From contig NZ_FRCW01000001.1 of the NCBI RefSeq assembly GCF_900143055.1, positions 310,001-374,000 on the forward strand: 64,000 bases of DNA. The letters run 5' to 3'. Below, piece by piece: positions 32,101 through 40,247 of the stretch. The translations under genes were made by a program, and so were the position numbers. Under the pieces are notes generated by a model. It saw only the letters and a list, made by a program, of their open reading frames with translations, had not been told where the DNA came from and made no database searches. Positions within the stretch are counted from its first letter, which is position 1. Each line of letters begins with the position of its first letter. The stretch is from Fibrobacter sp. UWR3. GTDB lineage: Bacteria; Fibrobacterota; Fibrobacteria; Fibrobacterales; Fibrobacteraceae.

Positions 32101-33123
32101 TTGTTCGGACTCTTCTCCTGTGATATCGGTATCGACCTGGGTACGGCGAACACTCTCGTTCACGTGGCAGGCCAGGGCATTGTCATTAACGAACCTACGG
32201 TGATTGCCGTGGACAGCAAGAACAATCGCGTGTCGGCGATTGGTTTCGAGGCGAAAAAGATGCTCGGCAGGACTCCGGGCGAGACGCGTGCCGTGCGCCC
32301 CATGCGCGATGGCGTGATTGCGGATTTTGAACTGGTCGAAACTCTCCTCCAGACCTTCATTAAGCGCGTGCAGAAGTACCCGCTGTGGATTGTCAGGCCC
32401 CGCGTTGTTGTGGGCGTGCCGAGCGGCATTACCGAAGTGGAAACCCGCGCCGTTATCGATGCCGCCAAGCAGGCTGGTGCGAAGGAAGTCCACCTGGTCC
32501 ACGAACCGATGGCTGCCGCTGTCGGTATGGGCATCCCTGTGGAAGACCCTGTGGGTAACATGATTGTGGATATCGGCGGCGGTACTTCCGATATCGCGGT
32601 GATTGCCTTGAACCACACCGTCTGTAGCGCGTCTGTGCGCGTGGGCGGCGACGAGATGGATGAAGCCATTGTTCGTTACCTCCGCACGATGTATAACCTC
32701 CACGTGGGCGAAAGCACTGCCGAACAGATCAAGATCCAGATTGGTTCTGCAAGCCCGCTCGAGGAAGAACTGACCATGGAGGTCAAGGGTCACGACTTTA
32801 TTGCCGGCATGCCGCGTACGATGACGATTTCGAGCACGGAAATCCGCGAGGCCTTGAATGAACCCGTGACTGCGATTATCGAGGCTGTGAAGCAGGCTCT
32901 GAGCATTACGCTCGCTGAACTTTCTGCCGACATTTACGACAAGGGTATCATCATGACTGGCGGTGGCTCTCTGCTCCGCGGTTTCGATGAACGTATCCGC
33001 AAGGAAACGGGACTCTCGGTGAATGTGATTGACGAAGCGCTCACCTGCGTTTGCAAGGGTGCCGCTCGCATTCTCGAGGACCTCGACAAGTATCGCCCCG
33101 TGTTGGTAGCATCTTCCAATTAA
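32101..33123 (+). CDS. mreB: Rod-shape actin homologue MreB
   Basis: MreB polymerises with ATP under the inner membrane and guides lateral wall synthesis. This 340-residue protein has the phosphate-1 loop DIGIDLGTANTLVHV, the phosphate-2 loop MIVDIGGGTSDIAVIAL and the adenosine motif GIIMTGGGSLLRG, plus VRVGGDEMDEAI. It begins MFGLFSCDIG, where the short hydrophobic start can bind membrane. The start is TTG at 32101, five to ten bases after AAAGGA. mreC, mreD, mrdA and rodA follow in order with short gaps or overlaps, giving a complete elongation operon. Confidence 0.97.
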   Translation: MFGLFSCDIGIDLGTANTLVHVAGQGIVINEPTVIAVDSKNNRVSAIGFEAKKMLGRTPGETRAVRPMRDGVIADFELVETLLQTFIKRVQKYPLWIVRPRVVVGVPSGITEVETRAVIDAAKQAGAKEVHLVHEPMAAAVGMGIPVEDPVGNMIVDIGGGTSDIAVIALNHTVCSASVRVGGDEMDEAIVRYLRTMYNLHVGESTAEQIKIQIGSASPLEEELTMEVKGHDFIAGMPRTMTISSTEIREALNEPVTAIIEAVKQALSITLAELSADIYDKGIIMTGGGSLLRGFDERIRKETGLSVNVIDEALTCVCKGAARILEDLDKYRPVLVASSN

Positions 33124-33141
33124 CGGGGATTCTACTGTTCG

Positions 33142-33972
33142 ATGCTTAGGGCGTTCCGCTTTATAGTTGAACTGTTTACTCAAAGGCATGGCGTTGTCGC
33201 TTTTGCCTTTTTCTTGCTTGTTGGTCTCTTGATGCGGCAGGCTCCGCAGACGGTGCGCGAGAACATAATCTCTACGGCGCTCGGTACGGTGTTCTATCCG
33301 GCACAGATGGTCGTATCTTCGGTGGGCGCATACCATTCGGTGGTTGAAGAGAACGAACGCCTGAAAGAGGAAAATGCACGCCTGCGTCAGGAAACGTACT
33401 ATGCGAGTGAGGGCTTGCAGGAACTGACAAGACTGCACACGTTGGTCCGGTTCGATGACAAGTGGGATTACCCGATTGTGACAGCGCGCGTGGTGGGGCA
33501 TAACCCTGGCAGGTTCCTTACGACGCTCGTGATTAATCGCGGTACGATACAGGGCGTGAAGGAAGATATGCCCGTGTTCTCGATGAACGGGCTCGTGGGC
33601 AAGATTACGAAGGCGACAAGCACGCATTCGCATGTGCAGTTGCTGGTGGACCCGAACCTTAAGTTGTCTGTACTCGAGAAGAAATCGCGCGTGGTGGGGT
33701 TCCTTGAATCGGTTGACGGCCACCTGCTTACGGCGATGATTCCTTCGCATGCGGGCGTGGAAGTGGGCGATACGCTCATTACTTCGGGGCTTGGCGGGAT
33801 ATTCCCGAAGGGGATTCCCGTGGGTACGGTGAAGGCGGTTCGCAAGTCTGACCTCGATGTGATGCGCCAGATGGATGTGGCTCCGTTCCAGGAGTTCTCG
33901 GCGCTCGAGGAAGTGTTCGTGATGGAAAAGGAACCGGAATGGATTATCCAGGAGTTGCTCGATGAACAATAG
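33142..33972 (+). CDS. mreC: Rod-shape protein MreC
   Basis: This 276-residue bitopic protein has one membrane helix (about residues 18-35). A coiled coil follows (EENERLKEENARLRQE), then two beta domains with the usual MreC blocks NPGRFLTTLVINRGTIQGV, VFSMNGLVGKI and GDTLITSGLGGIFPKGIPVG. MreC is a periplasmic scaffold that activates PBP2-RodA. Its stop overlaps the mreD start by eleven bases. Typical length, nothing odd. Confidence 0.95.
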   Translation: MLRAFRFIVELFTQRHGVVAFAFFLLVGLLMRQAPQTVRENIISTALGTVFYPAQMVVSSVGAYHSVVEENERLKEENARLRQETYYASEGLQELTRLHTLVRFDDKWDYPIVTARVVGHNPGRFLTTLVINRGTIQGVKEDMPVFSMNGLVGKITKATSTHSHVQLLVDPNLKLSVLEKKSRVVGFLESVDGHLLTAMIPSHAGVEVGDTLITSGLGGIFPKGIPVGTVKAVRKSDLDVMRQMDVAPFQEFSALEEVFVMEKEPEWIIQELLDEQ

Positions 33973-34453
33973 CTGGAAATGGATTCGCGTTCTTATTTTG
34001 TTTGTAATCTGCTTCGTGTTGCAGACGACGGTTGCGGATTGGCTCTCCATTTTTGGAGCAGGGCCCGACTTCGTGCTTATTTTGATTGTGTCGATTGCGA
34101 TAAAGCACGGGCCTGCGGCCGGTGCGCTGTGGGGATTCCTTGCGGGCTTTACGCAGGACGTTTACGCCCCGGTGGAATGGCTCGGCGCAAATACGATTTC
34201 GATGACGGTGCTCGGGTTCTTTGTGGGCCAGCTTGAAGAGCGGTTCCTTACGCTGAACCTGCCCGCGAAGGTGGGCGTGCTCGGTTTCGGGTTCCTCCTT
34301 TGCGACATGCTCTATTTCTTCTTGACCGGACTTGAGAAGGACGTGGTCACGAACCTGTTCTTCTCGAAGACATTGCCGGAATGCGCCTATACGATGGTTA
34401 TCGGGGCCGTTGTGTTCCACTTGTCTGTCGGAAAGAAGAAACGCCATGCTTAG
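33962..34453 (+). CDS. mreD: Rod-shape membrane protein MreD
   Basis: This 163-residue protein has about five membrane helices. It contains the family's GAGPDFVLILIVSIAI segment and ALWGFLAGFTQDVYAPVEWLGANT, matching the pattern 'G...Gl..D.......G.n.' of MreD. It works with MreC in the elongasome. It overlaps mreC at its start and mrdA by eight bases at its end. Confidence 0.9.
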   Translation: MNNSWKWIRVLILFVICFVLQTTVADWLSIFGAGPDFVLILIVSIAIKHGPAAGALWGFLAGFTQDVYAPVEWLGANTISMTVLGFFVGQLEERFLTLNLPAKVGVLGFGFLLCDMLYFFLTGLEKDVVTNLFFSKTLPECAYTMVIGAVVFHLSVGKKKRHA

Positions 34454-36293
34454 CATGTCGGATAACGACAGCGTCCAGACCAGGAACTGGAACGTGCTGG
34501 TGTTCATGGCCGGCGTGGTGATTCTTTTTACCATTCTCCTGGTTCGACTCTTTAGCTTGCAGTATCTCGATTACGACGAGAACTTCCAGCGCTCTGAGAA
34601 CAACCGCCTGCGCCGTGTTGTGCTTGTGGCGGAACGCGGGTTCATTTACGACCGCAATGGCGAAGTGATGGTGCAAAACCGCCCCTCTTACCAGATTGCC
34701 TTGCAGGCGATGCACTTGCCGCGCAGGGATTCTGCCCGCGCGATTATTTTCAACCGCCTCTTGCAGATTGTGGACAAGAACGGCGAACGCATGTTCGACT
34801 CGCTTTCGCTCGATACGGCTTTCCAGAGGGCGCACTGGATTAAGAACCGCCCGATTCGCATTCTCGAGGACGCATCGCCCGAGCAGGTGGCGATAATCGA
34901 GGAACACTCGAGCGAACTCCCGGGCGTTACGACGCTCATCGAATCGAGACGCGAGTACCCTTACGGGACGCTCGCTTCGCACGTGCTCGGCTACACGAGC
35001 GAGATTTCGGAAGAACAGCTGAAGTTGCCCGAGTTTGCGGACTATTCGCAGGGCGACCGTATCGGCCAGAAGGGGCTCGAGCAGCATTACGATAGCGAGT
35101 TCCGAGGCAAGAACGGCCTGAAGCTTGTGGAAGTGAACGCGATGGGCCGCGAGGTGGGCCTGGTGCGCGGTGTGGAGAGTGAACCGCCTGTCCCGGGACT
35201 GCACCTGGTTTCTACGATTGACCTCAAGTTGCAGAAGGTGGCGGAAGAGGCGATTGCCGACAGCGTGAAGGGTGCGCTCGTGGCGATTGACCCGCGCAAT
35301 GGCGAGATCCTCGCCATGGTGAGTTCGCCGCGCCTCGACCCGAACATTTTCTCGTTGAAGAAGCGCGAACGCAACAAGGGCTGGGCACAAGTGGCGCTCG
35401 ATTCCATGCGCCCGCTCACGAACCGTGCGATTTCGGGAACGTACCCCCCTGCATCGGTGTTCAAGCTTGTGACCGCCGGCGCGGGGCTCGAGAGCGGAAT
35501 ACTTTCGGAGACGAAGTATTACCCGAAATCCTGTACGGGTGGCTACCAGTTCGGTTCGCGTTACCAGAAGTGCTGGGGCGTGCACGGCAACCTGAACGTG
35601 GTGCATGCATTGAGGCTTTCGTGTGACGTGTTCTTCTACCAGGCGGGTCTCGATATCGACATGGCCCGCATCAACGAGTTCGGGCGCCGCTTCGGCTACG
35701 GCGAGCAACCGCTCGGCATTGACATTCCGGGCGAGAAGAGCGGCTGGCTCCCGGATTCGGTGTCGTTTAACGAAAGGAACAAGAGGCTCGGTTGGCGATG
35801 GGCGCGCGGACTTATCCTGAACCTCTCGATTGGGCAGGGGCAATTGGTTACCCCGCTGCAGCAGGCGACGTTCATCGGCTCGCTTGCGACGAACAAGGGT
35901 GTTTACCGCCCGCACCTCATGAAGGAACTGCGCGACTACAAGGGCAACGTGGTGAAGGAATTCGAACCCGAGATAGTGCGGCCCGGGAAGATGAAGCCGG
36001 AAACGCACAGGATTCTCCTTGCGGCGATGGATTCCGTGGTGAACCATCCGGGCGGCACGGGCAAGCGCGGCGCGCTCCCGGGTATCCGGGTGGGCGCGAA
36101 GACGGGTTCCGGCGAATGGAAGAAGGGCGAGAAGACTCACGCCTGGTATGCGGCTGTGGCCCCGCTCTATGACCCGCAAATCGCGGTCGCCGTGATTCTC
36201 GAGGCGGCAGGCGGTGGCGGCGCGAAGGCGGCCCCGATTGCGCGCAAGGTGATGATGGCGTATTTCGGGCTTGAAGAGGAGGCGAAGAAATGA
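34446..36293 (+). CDS. mrdA: Penicillin-binding protein 2
   Basis: PBP2 is the transpeptidase of the elongasome, anchored in the inner membrane. The 615-residue protein has one N-terminal helix (about residues 17-37) and a pedestal domain with RGFIYDRNGEVMVQNRPSY. The transpeptidase domain has the active-site SVFK (near residue 338, in YPPASVFKLV), SCD (near 392, in RLSCDVFFYQAG) and KTG (near 553, in GAKTGSGEW). The ATG at 34446 is preferred; a second ATG at 34455 would shorten it by three residues. It overlaps mreD and rodA, so translation is coupled through the operon. Confidence 0.95.
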   Translation: MLSMSDNDSVQTRNWNVLVFMAGVVILFTILLVRLFSLQYLDYDENFQRSENNRLRRVVLVAERGFIYDRNGEVMVQNRPSYQIALQAMHLPRRDSARAIIFNRLLQIVDKNGERMFDSLSLDTAFQRAHWIKNRPIRILEDASPEQVAIIEEHSSELPGVTTLIESRREYPYGTLASHVLGYTSEISEEQLKLPEFADYSQGDRIGQKGLEQHYDSEFRGKNGLKLVEVNAMGREVGLVRGVESEPPVPGLHLVSTIDLKLQKVAEEAIADSVKGALVAIDPRNGEILAMVSSPRLDPNIFSLKKRERNKGWAQVALDSMRPLTNRAISGTYPPASVFKLVTAGAGLESGILSETKYYPKSCTGGYQFGSRYQKCWGVHGNLNVVHALRLSCDVFFYQAGLDIDMARINEFGRRFGYGEQPLGIDIPGEKSGWLPDSVSFNERNKRLGWRWARGLILNLSIGQGQLVTPLQQATFIGSLATNKGVYRPHLMKELRDYKGNVVKEFEPEIVRPGKMKPETHRILLAAMDSVVNHPGGTGKRGALPGIRVGAKTGSGEWKKGEKTHAWYAAVAPLYDPQIAVAVILEAAGGGGAKAAPIARKVMMAYFGLEEEAKK

Positions 36294-37543
36294 AACTGAA
36301 CCATTTCCTCGACAATACCAGGAGAGTGGATTGGCTGTTCCTCGGCATAACGCTTGCCCTCATGACGTGTGGCGTCTGCCTGGTGTATTCGGCGACGGCG
36401 AGCGACAACCTGCCTTTTTACGAGACTCTCTGGTTCAAGCAGATTCTCTACTTTGCTGGCGGGTGCGTCTTGGCCGCGGGTATCGTGTTCCTGAAGATTG
36501 ACTGGCTGAAAAGGGCGACGGTCCCCCTGTATATTTTGTCCCTGGTGTTTCTCTTCGTGGTGCTGTTCGTGGCGGGTGACGTGGTGAAGGGCGCGGGCCG
36601 TTGGATTGACCTCGGGCTATTCAAGCTGCAGCCTTCCGAATTCGCGAAGATTGCCTACCTGCTCACGATATCGTACTGGCTTTCGCGCCACCCGGTGAGC
36701 CTCTACAAGGTAAAGACCTTCGTGGTTCCTGCCCTGTTGTTCATTGTGCCTTTCGCGCTGGTGCTCAAGCAACCCGACCTGAGTACGGCCCTCGTGTTCA
36801 TCGCGGTCACGTACGTGGCGTTCTTCTTTGCGGGCCTTACGCTCACCGACATGTTCCTGCTTGCAAGCCCGGTGCTTTCGGTGCTGTTCTCGCATTCCCA
36901 GGACATCGTATTCCAGGTGCTATGGGGCCTCCTGATTTGCGCGGTGGTGTTCGCGTTGGTACGCCGCAGGCTCCCGAAGGTGCTGACGGTGCTTTTTCTT
37001 GCGGCGAACATCCTTGCGGGTTACGCGAGCTCGATGGCGTGGAATATGCTGGAACCTCACCAGCAGAAGCGCGTGCATACGTTCCTCGACCCGACGAGCG
37101 ACCCTAAGGGTGACGGTTACCAGGTGCTGCAGTCGCTTACCGCGATTGGTTCGGGCGGCCTTACGGGCAAGGGCTTTGGTCAGGGCACGCAGACAAACCT
37201 CGCGTTCTTGCCCGAAGAACACACCGACTTCATTTTCAGCGTGCTCGGGGAACAGTTCGGCTTTGCGGGCTGCCTGTTCATACTCTCGCTCTACACGCTG
37301 TTCCTGTGGCGGGCGAGTTCCACGTGCAAGTTGTTCGCGGACCCCTTCATTACGCTCATTACCATGGGGGCCTGTACCATATTCCTGTTCCACATGATAG
37401 TGAACATCGCGATGACTATCGGGCTCATGCCCGTGACGGGGCTTCCGCTCCCGTTCCTTTCGTACGGCGGGTCGTTCGCCCTTACCTGTATGGTGCTTGT
37501 GGGCGGAATCCTCTGCATGCGATTCCAGGGTTGGCGTCAGTAA
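36290..37543 (+). CDS. rodA: Peptidoglycan glycosyltransferase RodA
   Basis: RodA is the SEDS-family polymerase that pairs with PBP2. This 417-residue protein has about ten membrane helices and the SEDS signatures KGAGRWIDLGLFKLQPSEFAK, LKQPDLSTALVF, YQVLQSLTAIGSGGLTGKGFG and GLPLPFLSYGGSF. The Asp in the large loop after FLPEEHTDFIFSVLGEQFG fits the catalytic region. The start overlaps the mrdA stop (ATGA). It is the last gene of the mre operon. Confidence 0.96.
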   Translation: MKLNHFLDNTRRVDWLFLGITLALMTCGVCLVYSATASDNLPFYETLWFKQILYFAGGCVLAAGIVFLKIDWLKRATVPLYILSLVFLFVVLFVAGDVVKGAGRWIDLGLFKLQPSEFAKIAYLLTISYWLSRHPVSLYKVKTFVVPALLFIVPFALVLKQPDLSTALVFIAVTYVAFFFAGLTLTDMFLLASPVLSVLFSHSQDIVFQVLWGLLICAVVFALVRRRLPKVLTVLFLAANILAGYASSMAWNMLEPHQQKRVHTFLDPTSDPKGDGYQVLQSLTAIGSGGLTGKGFGQGTQTNLAFLPEEHTDFIFSVLGEQFGFAGCLFILSLYTLFLWRASSTCKLFADPFITLITMGACTIFLFHMIVNIAMTIGLMPVTGLPLPFLSYGGSFALTCMVLVGGILCMRFQGWRQ

Positions 37544-37610
37544 AAAAAACAGGCGTTTTGGCTCATTTTCCGTTTGAAACCGTTTATAGGTATAGGAGGG
37601 CGGTTTCATT

Positions 37611-38336
37611 ATGGAAATTATCCGTCGTTGTACAAACTTTCTTTTTGGTATGGAGTGCCTGGGCTGCGGCCGGGCATCGGAACAGCTGGACCCCTGGCTG
37701 TGTTCTGCCTGCAGGGAAGAACTTGCCCGCGAGGCGCTGGCATATTCGTTCCCTTCGCCCGATGCTATGTGCATGTTCCCCGTGCGTCCGCTTACGCGCA
37801 GGCTCGTGCATGCGCTCAAGTACAGGGGGCTTCCGGGAATGGCGTCGTACCTGGTAAGGCGATCTACCGCGGTGAAGGGGGGCGAAATCGCGCAGAGCAT
37901 GGCGTTGCTTGCAAGGCCGTTCTACTTTGTGCCTGTCCCCCTGCACAGTTCGAGGTTCAGGGAACGCGGGTACAACCAGGCGCAGAAGATTGCGGCGGCG
38001 CTCGCCACCTGCACCGGGGGTCGTGTTTGCAACTGGCTTTCACGTACGAACTTCAGGGTGTCGCAGACCAAGCTTTCGCGCGAGGAGCGCGGCTATAATG
38101 TGGCGGGCGCGTTCGAGCCGAAACTGCCGAGGAATATGCCTTCGCGGGGGACTATCTTTGTGGTGGACGACGTTTACACGACCGGGGCGACTACGGGGGC
38201 GTGCGTGCATGCCCTGCGCCGCGGGACGGTGCTCGATACGAAGGTGTGCACGCTCCTTTACGACGAGCCCGTATCCGCGACGATGGACTTCGTGGCGGAC
38301 TGCCGGATGGAATGGGATGGCAATTATGGCGATTGA
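37611..38336 (+). CDS. comF: ComF-family phosphoribosyltransferase-like protein
   Basis: This 241-residue protein has an N-terminal zinc-ribbon part with two CxxC pairs (MECLGCGRA and WLCSACRE), then VHALKYRGL. A phosphoribosyltransferase domain contains FVPVPLHSSRFRERGYNQAQ and the PRPP-binding motif IFVVDDVYTTGATT. ComF proteins take part in DNA uptake in naturally competent bacteria and occur widely in others. A GGAGG ribosome binding site precedes the ATG. The gene is probably transcribed apart from rodA, with 67 bases between. Confidence 0.92.
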   Translation: MEIIRRCTNFLFGMECLGCGRASEQLDPWLCSACREELAREALAYSFPSPDAMCMFPVRPLTRRLVHALKYRGLPGMASYLVRRSTAVKGGEIAQSMALLARPFYFVPVPLHSSRFRERGYNQAQKIAAALATCTGGRVCNWLSRTNFRVSQTKLSREERGYNVAGAFEPKLPRNMPSRGTIFVVDDVYTTGATTGACVHALRRGTVLDTKVCTLLYDEPVSATMDFVADCRMEWDGNYGD

Positions 38337-38430
38337 GTTACTAGTTCCGAGTTCCAAATAAAAAAGCGGGCTTCGATATGCTTCTCGAAACCCGCAATTC
38401 GAATAACTAGTAACTATTGACTAATAACTG
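38337..38430. repeat. Degenerate ACTAGTAACT / ACTAATAACT repeats around a terminator
   Basis: TTACTAGTTCCGAGTTCC lies before, and AATAACTAGTAACTATTGACTAATAACT after, the tRNA-Ser terminator. Similar AT-rich units (AATAATCATTAACCATTAACTATT) precede tyrS at about 14990-15015. Confidence 0.5.
38357..38395 (-). terminator. Terminator after tRNA-Ser
   Basis: On the minus strand GCGGGTTTCGA and TCGAAGCCCGC pair with one mismatch and are followed by TTTTTTATTT. Confidence 0.8.
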
Positions 38431-38451
38431 GCACCGAAGGTGCCGAGATAG

Positions 38452-38532
38452 CGGAGGAAGAGGGACTCGAACCCCCAAGCCTTACGGCGGCGGTTTTCAA
38501 GACCGCTGACTTACCAATTAGCCTATTCCTCC
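38452..38532 (-). tRNA. tRNA-Ser(TGA)
   Basis: The acceptor stem is GGAGGAA/TTCCTCC, with discriminator G. The anticodon stem GCGGT/ACCGC holds CTTGAAA (anticodon TGA). A long variable arm follows, then T loop TTCGAGT. A UUCG-loop hairpin (GGCACCTTCGGTGCC, 38430-38444) follows the 3' end. Confidence 0.93.
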
Positions 38533-38628
38533 GGATTCAACGCCAACAATAAAAAACTCACGCCATTTCGTCAATGGAATTTGGGCGATTGTCTTTGGCG
38601 GGAATGAATATTAATTAAATTTTTCAAT

Positions 38629-39792
38629 ATGGAGACAATTGCAGAAAATACTGTGGTGGAGAACAAGCGGGTCCTTGACCTCCTGTTCTCCTACATGCCG
38701 AAAATCGCCGCGGAAAGGAAGATGGACAACCTGCTCGTGCTTATGGCCGACATGGGTCGTTCCCTTGTCCAGGCGGACCGCTGCTCCCTGTGGCTTACCG
38801 ACGAGGAGCACGGGGAACTGTGGACGAAGGTCGCTCATGGGGTGAGCGAGCTTCGCATTCCGATTGCGGCTGGTTTTGTGGGCTGGTCTGTGAAGAACGG
38901 CCAGCCGTTGCTGATTCCCGATGCCTACCTTGACCCGAGGTTCGACCATCGCAGCGACGAGAAGACCCACTACCGCACGACGTCCGTGATGACCGTGCCC
39001 CTGTTCGATTCGCAGGGAAAGGTGATGGGGGTTTTCCAGGCGATAAACAAGCAGGGCGAGGAGAAGGTATTTTCGAACCAGGATCTGGAACGCCTCTCGC
39101 TTACCGCCGTGTATTCTGCAAAGACTGTAGAATCCGCCCGACTGACCTCGGAGGTCGAAGACTCCAAGGATGAACTCGAGGCGACGCAGGAAGAACTGAT
39201 CCACATCCTGGGCGACGTTTCCGAATCCAGGAGCCGCGAGACGGGGGACCATATCCAGCGCGTGGCCGAAATTTCTTACAAGCTGGCGCAGTACTACGGG
39301 CTCAACGAAGAGGAGGCGCAGCGCATTCGCCTTGCCGCCCCGATGCACGACCTGGGGAAGGTCGCCATTCCCGATGCCATCCTGAACAAGCCGGGCCGGT
39401 TCACCGACGAGGAATACGAGGTGATGAAGTCCCACGCCATCAAGGGCGAGGAAACCCTCATGAAGTCGAAGCGCGACCTGTTGCGCTTTGCGGCGACGCT
39501 TGCGGGCTCGCATCACGAGCGCTGGGACGGCAAGGGCTACCCGCGTGGACTCAAGGGCGAGGAAATCCCGCTGGCAGGCCGTATCTGCGCCGTGGCCGAC
39601 GTTCTGGATGCCCTCTCGAGCCCGCGCTGCTACAAGCCCGCGTGGCCCGAGGAGAAGGTCAAGGAAGAATTCATCAAGCAGCGCGGAGCGCAGTTCCAGC
39701 CGGAACTCATCGACGTGCTTGTGGAGCACTGGGACGATGTTTTCGAGTGCTTCAGGCAGGCGCGCGCGAAGTTCGAGGCTGCTGCAGTATAA
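38629..39792 (+). CDS. GAF and HD-GYP domain cyclic-di-GMP phosphodiesterase
   Basis: This 387-residue protein has a GAF sensor (about residues 20-180: LVQADRCSLWLTDEEHGEL, VMTVPLFDSQGKVMGVFQAINK). A short helical linker joins it to an HD-GYP domain (about 195-340) with GDHIQRVAEI, MHDLGKVAIPDAILNKPG, GSHHERWDGKGYPRGLKG and ICAVADVLDAL. HD-GYP proteins hydrolyse cyclic di-GMP, using bound metals held by the HD residues. All expected residues are present (HD, HHE, GYP), so it is likely active. A TAAATTTT box lies five bases before the ATG with no ribosome binding site. It seems to be a single-gene unit. Confidence 0.93.
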   Translation: METIAENTVVENKRVLDLLFSYMPKIAAERKMDNLLVLMADMGRSLVQADRCSLWLTDEEHGELWTKVAHGVSELRIPIAAGFVGWSVKNGQPLLIPDAYLDPRFDHRSDEKTHYRTTSVMTVPLFDSQGKVMGVFQAINKQGEEKVFSNQDLERLSLTAVYSAKTVESARLTSEVEDSKDELEATQEELIHILGDVSESRSRETGDHIQRVAEISYKLAQYYGLNEEEAQRIRLAAPMHDLGKVAIPDAILNKPGRFTDEEYEVMKSHAIKGEETLMKSKRDLLRFAATLAGSHHERWDGKGYPRGLKGEEIPLAGRICAVADVLDALSSPRCYKPAWPEEKVKEEFIKQRGAQFQPELIDVLVEHWDDVFECFRQARAKFEAAAV

Positions 39793-39916
39793 GACCGCTC
39801 GCGCTAGATTCTAGTGCAGTGTCTCCGGTTTGCGCTCGCTTTCGCCTTCGACGACTCGTTAGGACAAGTCGCCTCCGGCTCACGAAGACCGTTCGCGTTT
39901 ATATTGCAAAAAATTT

Positions 39917-39950
39917 ACGGGACCCGGGATAATGGGCCCCGTTTTTTTGT
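39917..39950 (+). terminator. Terminator after the HD-GYP gene
   Basis: ACGGGACCC and GGGCCCCGT form a stem with one mismatch, followed by TTTTTTT. Confidence 0.75.
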
Positions 39951-39967
39951 TTTTCGGTGTTTTTTGC

Positions 39968-39999
39968 AAAAAAGAAAACCCCCGACTTTGGGTCGGGGG
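39968..39999 (-). terminator. Terminator after tRNA-Phe
   Basis: On the minus strand CCCCCGAC and GTCGGGGG form an eight-pair stem, followed by TTTTCTTTTTT. Confidence 0.85.
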
Positions 40000-40005
40000 C
40001 CTTCG

Positions 40006-40078
40006 TGGTTCCGATTGGAATTGAACCAACGACACGCGGATTTTCAGTCCACTGCTCTACCAACTGAGCTACAGAACC
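40006..40078 (-). tRNA. tRNA-Phe(GAA)
   Basis: The acceptor stem starts GGTTCTG and discriminator A follows CGGAACC. The D arm is GCTCAGTTGGTAGAGC. The anticodon stem GTGGA/TCCGC holds CTGAAAA (anticodon GAA). The T arm is TTGG-TTCAATT-CCAA. Confidence 0.95.
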
Positions 40079-40148
40079 ATTTGGTAAGCCAAAGATAGAA
40101 GAAAACGTGATATTTGTCAAGGGTAAATAGAATATTACCGAAAAAATT

Positions 40149-40178
40149 TTGATTTTCTAGAATATTCTTCTAAATTTA
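40149..40178 (+). promoter_or_regulatory. Possible promoter of the second CotH gene
   Basis: TTGATT (40149-40154), a 16-base spacer and TAAATTTA (40171-40178) lie about 70 bases before the start. Confidence 0.5.
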
Positions 40179-40247
40179 GGGTAGGATGTTCGATTGGTTG
40201 TGCGCGGCGCTTTGCTCCGTGGGGCTTAACATTTTATAGGCTTGAAT

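Noticed and set aside
34332-34445. A longer N-terminus for PBP2
   Set aside because: The extra 38 residues are an out-of-frame reading of mreD; the ATG at 34446 gives the normal PBP2 start before its membrane helix.
39899-40120. A small minus-strand open frame covering tRNA-Phe
   Set aside because: It is a translation of the tRNA (the familiar SVAQLVEQ-type artefact).
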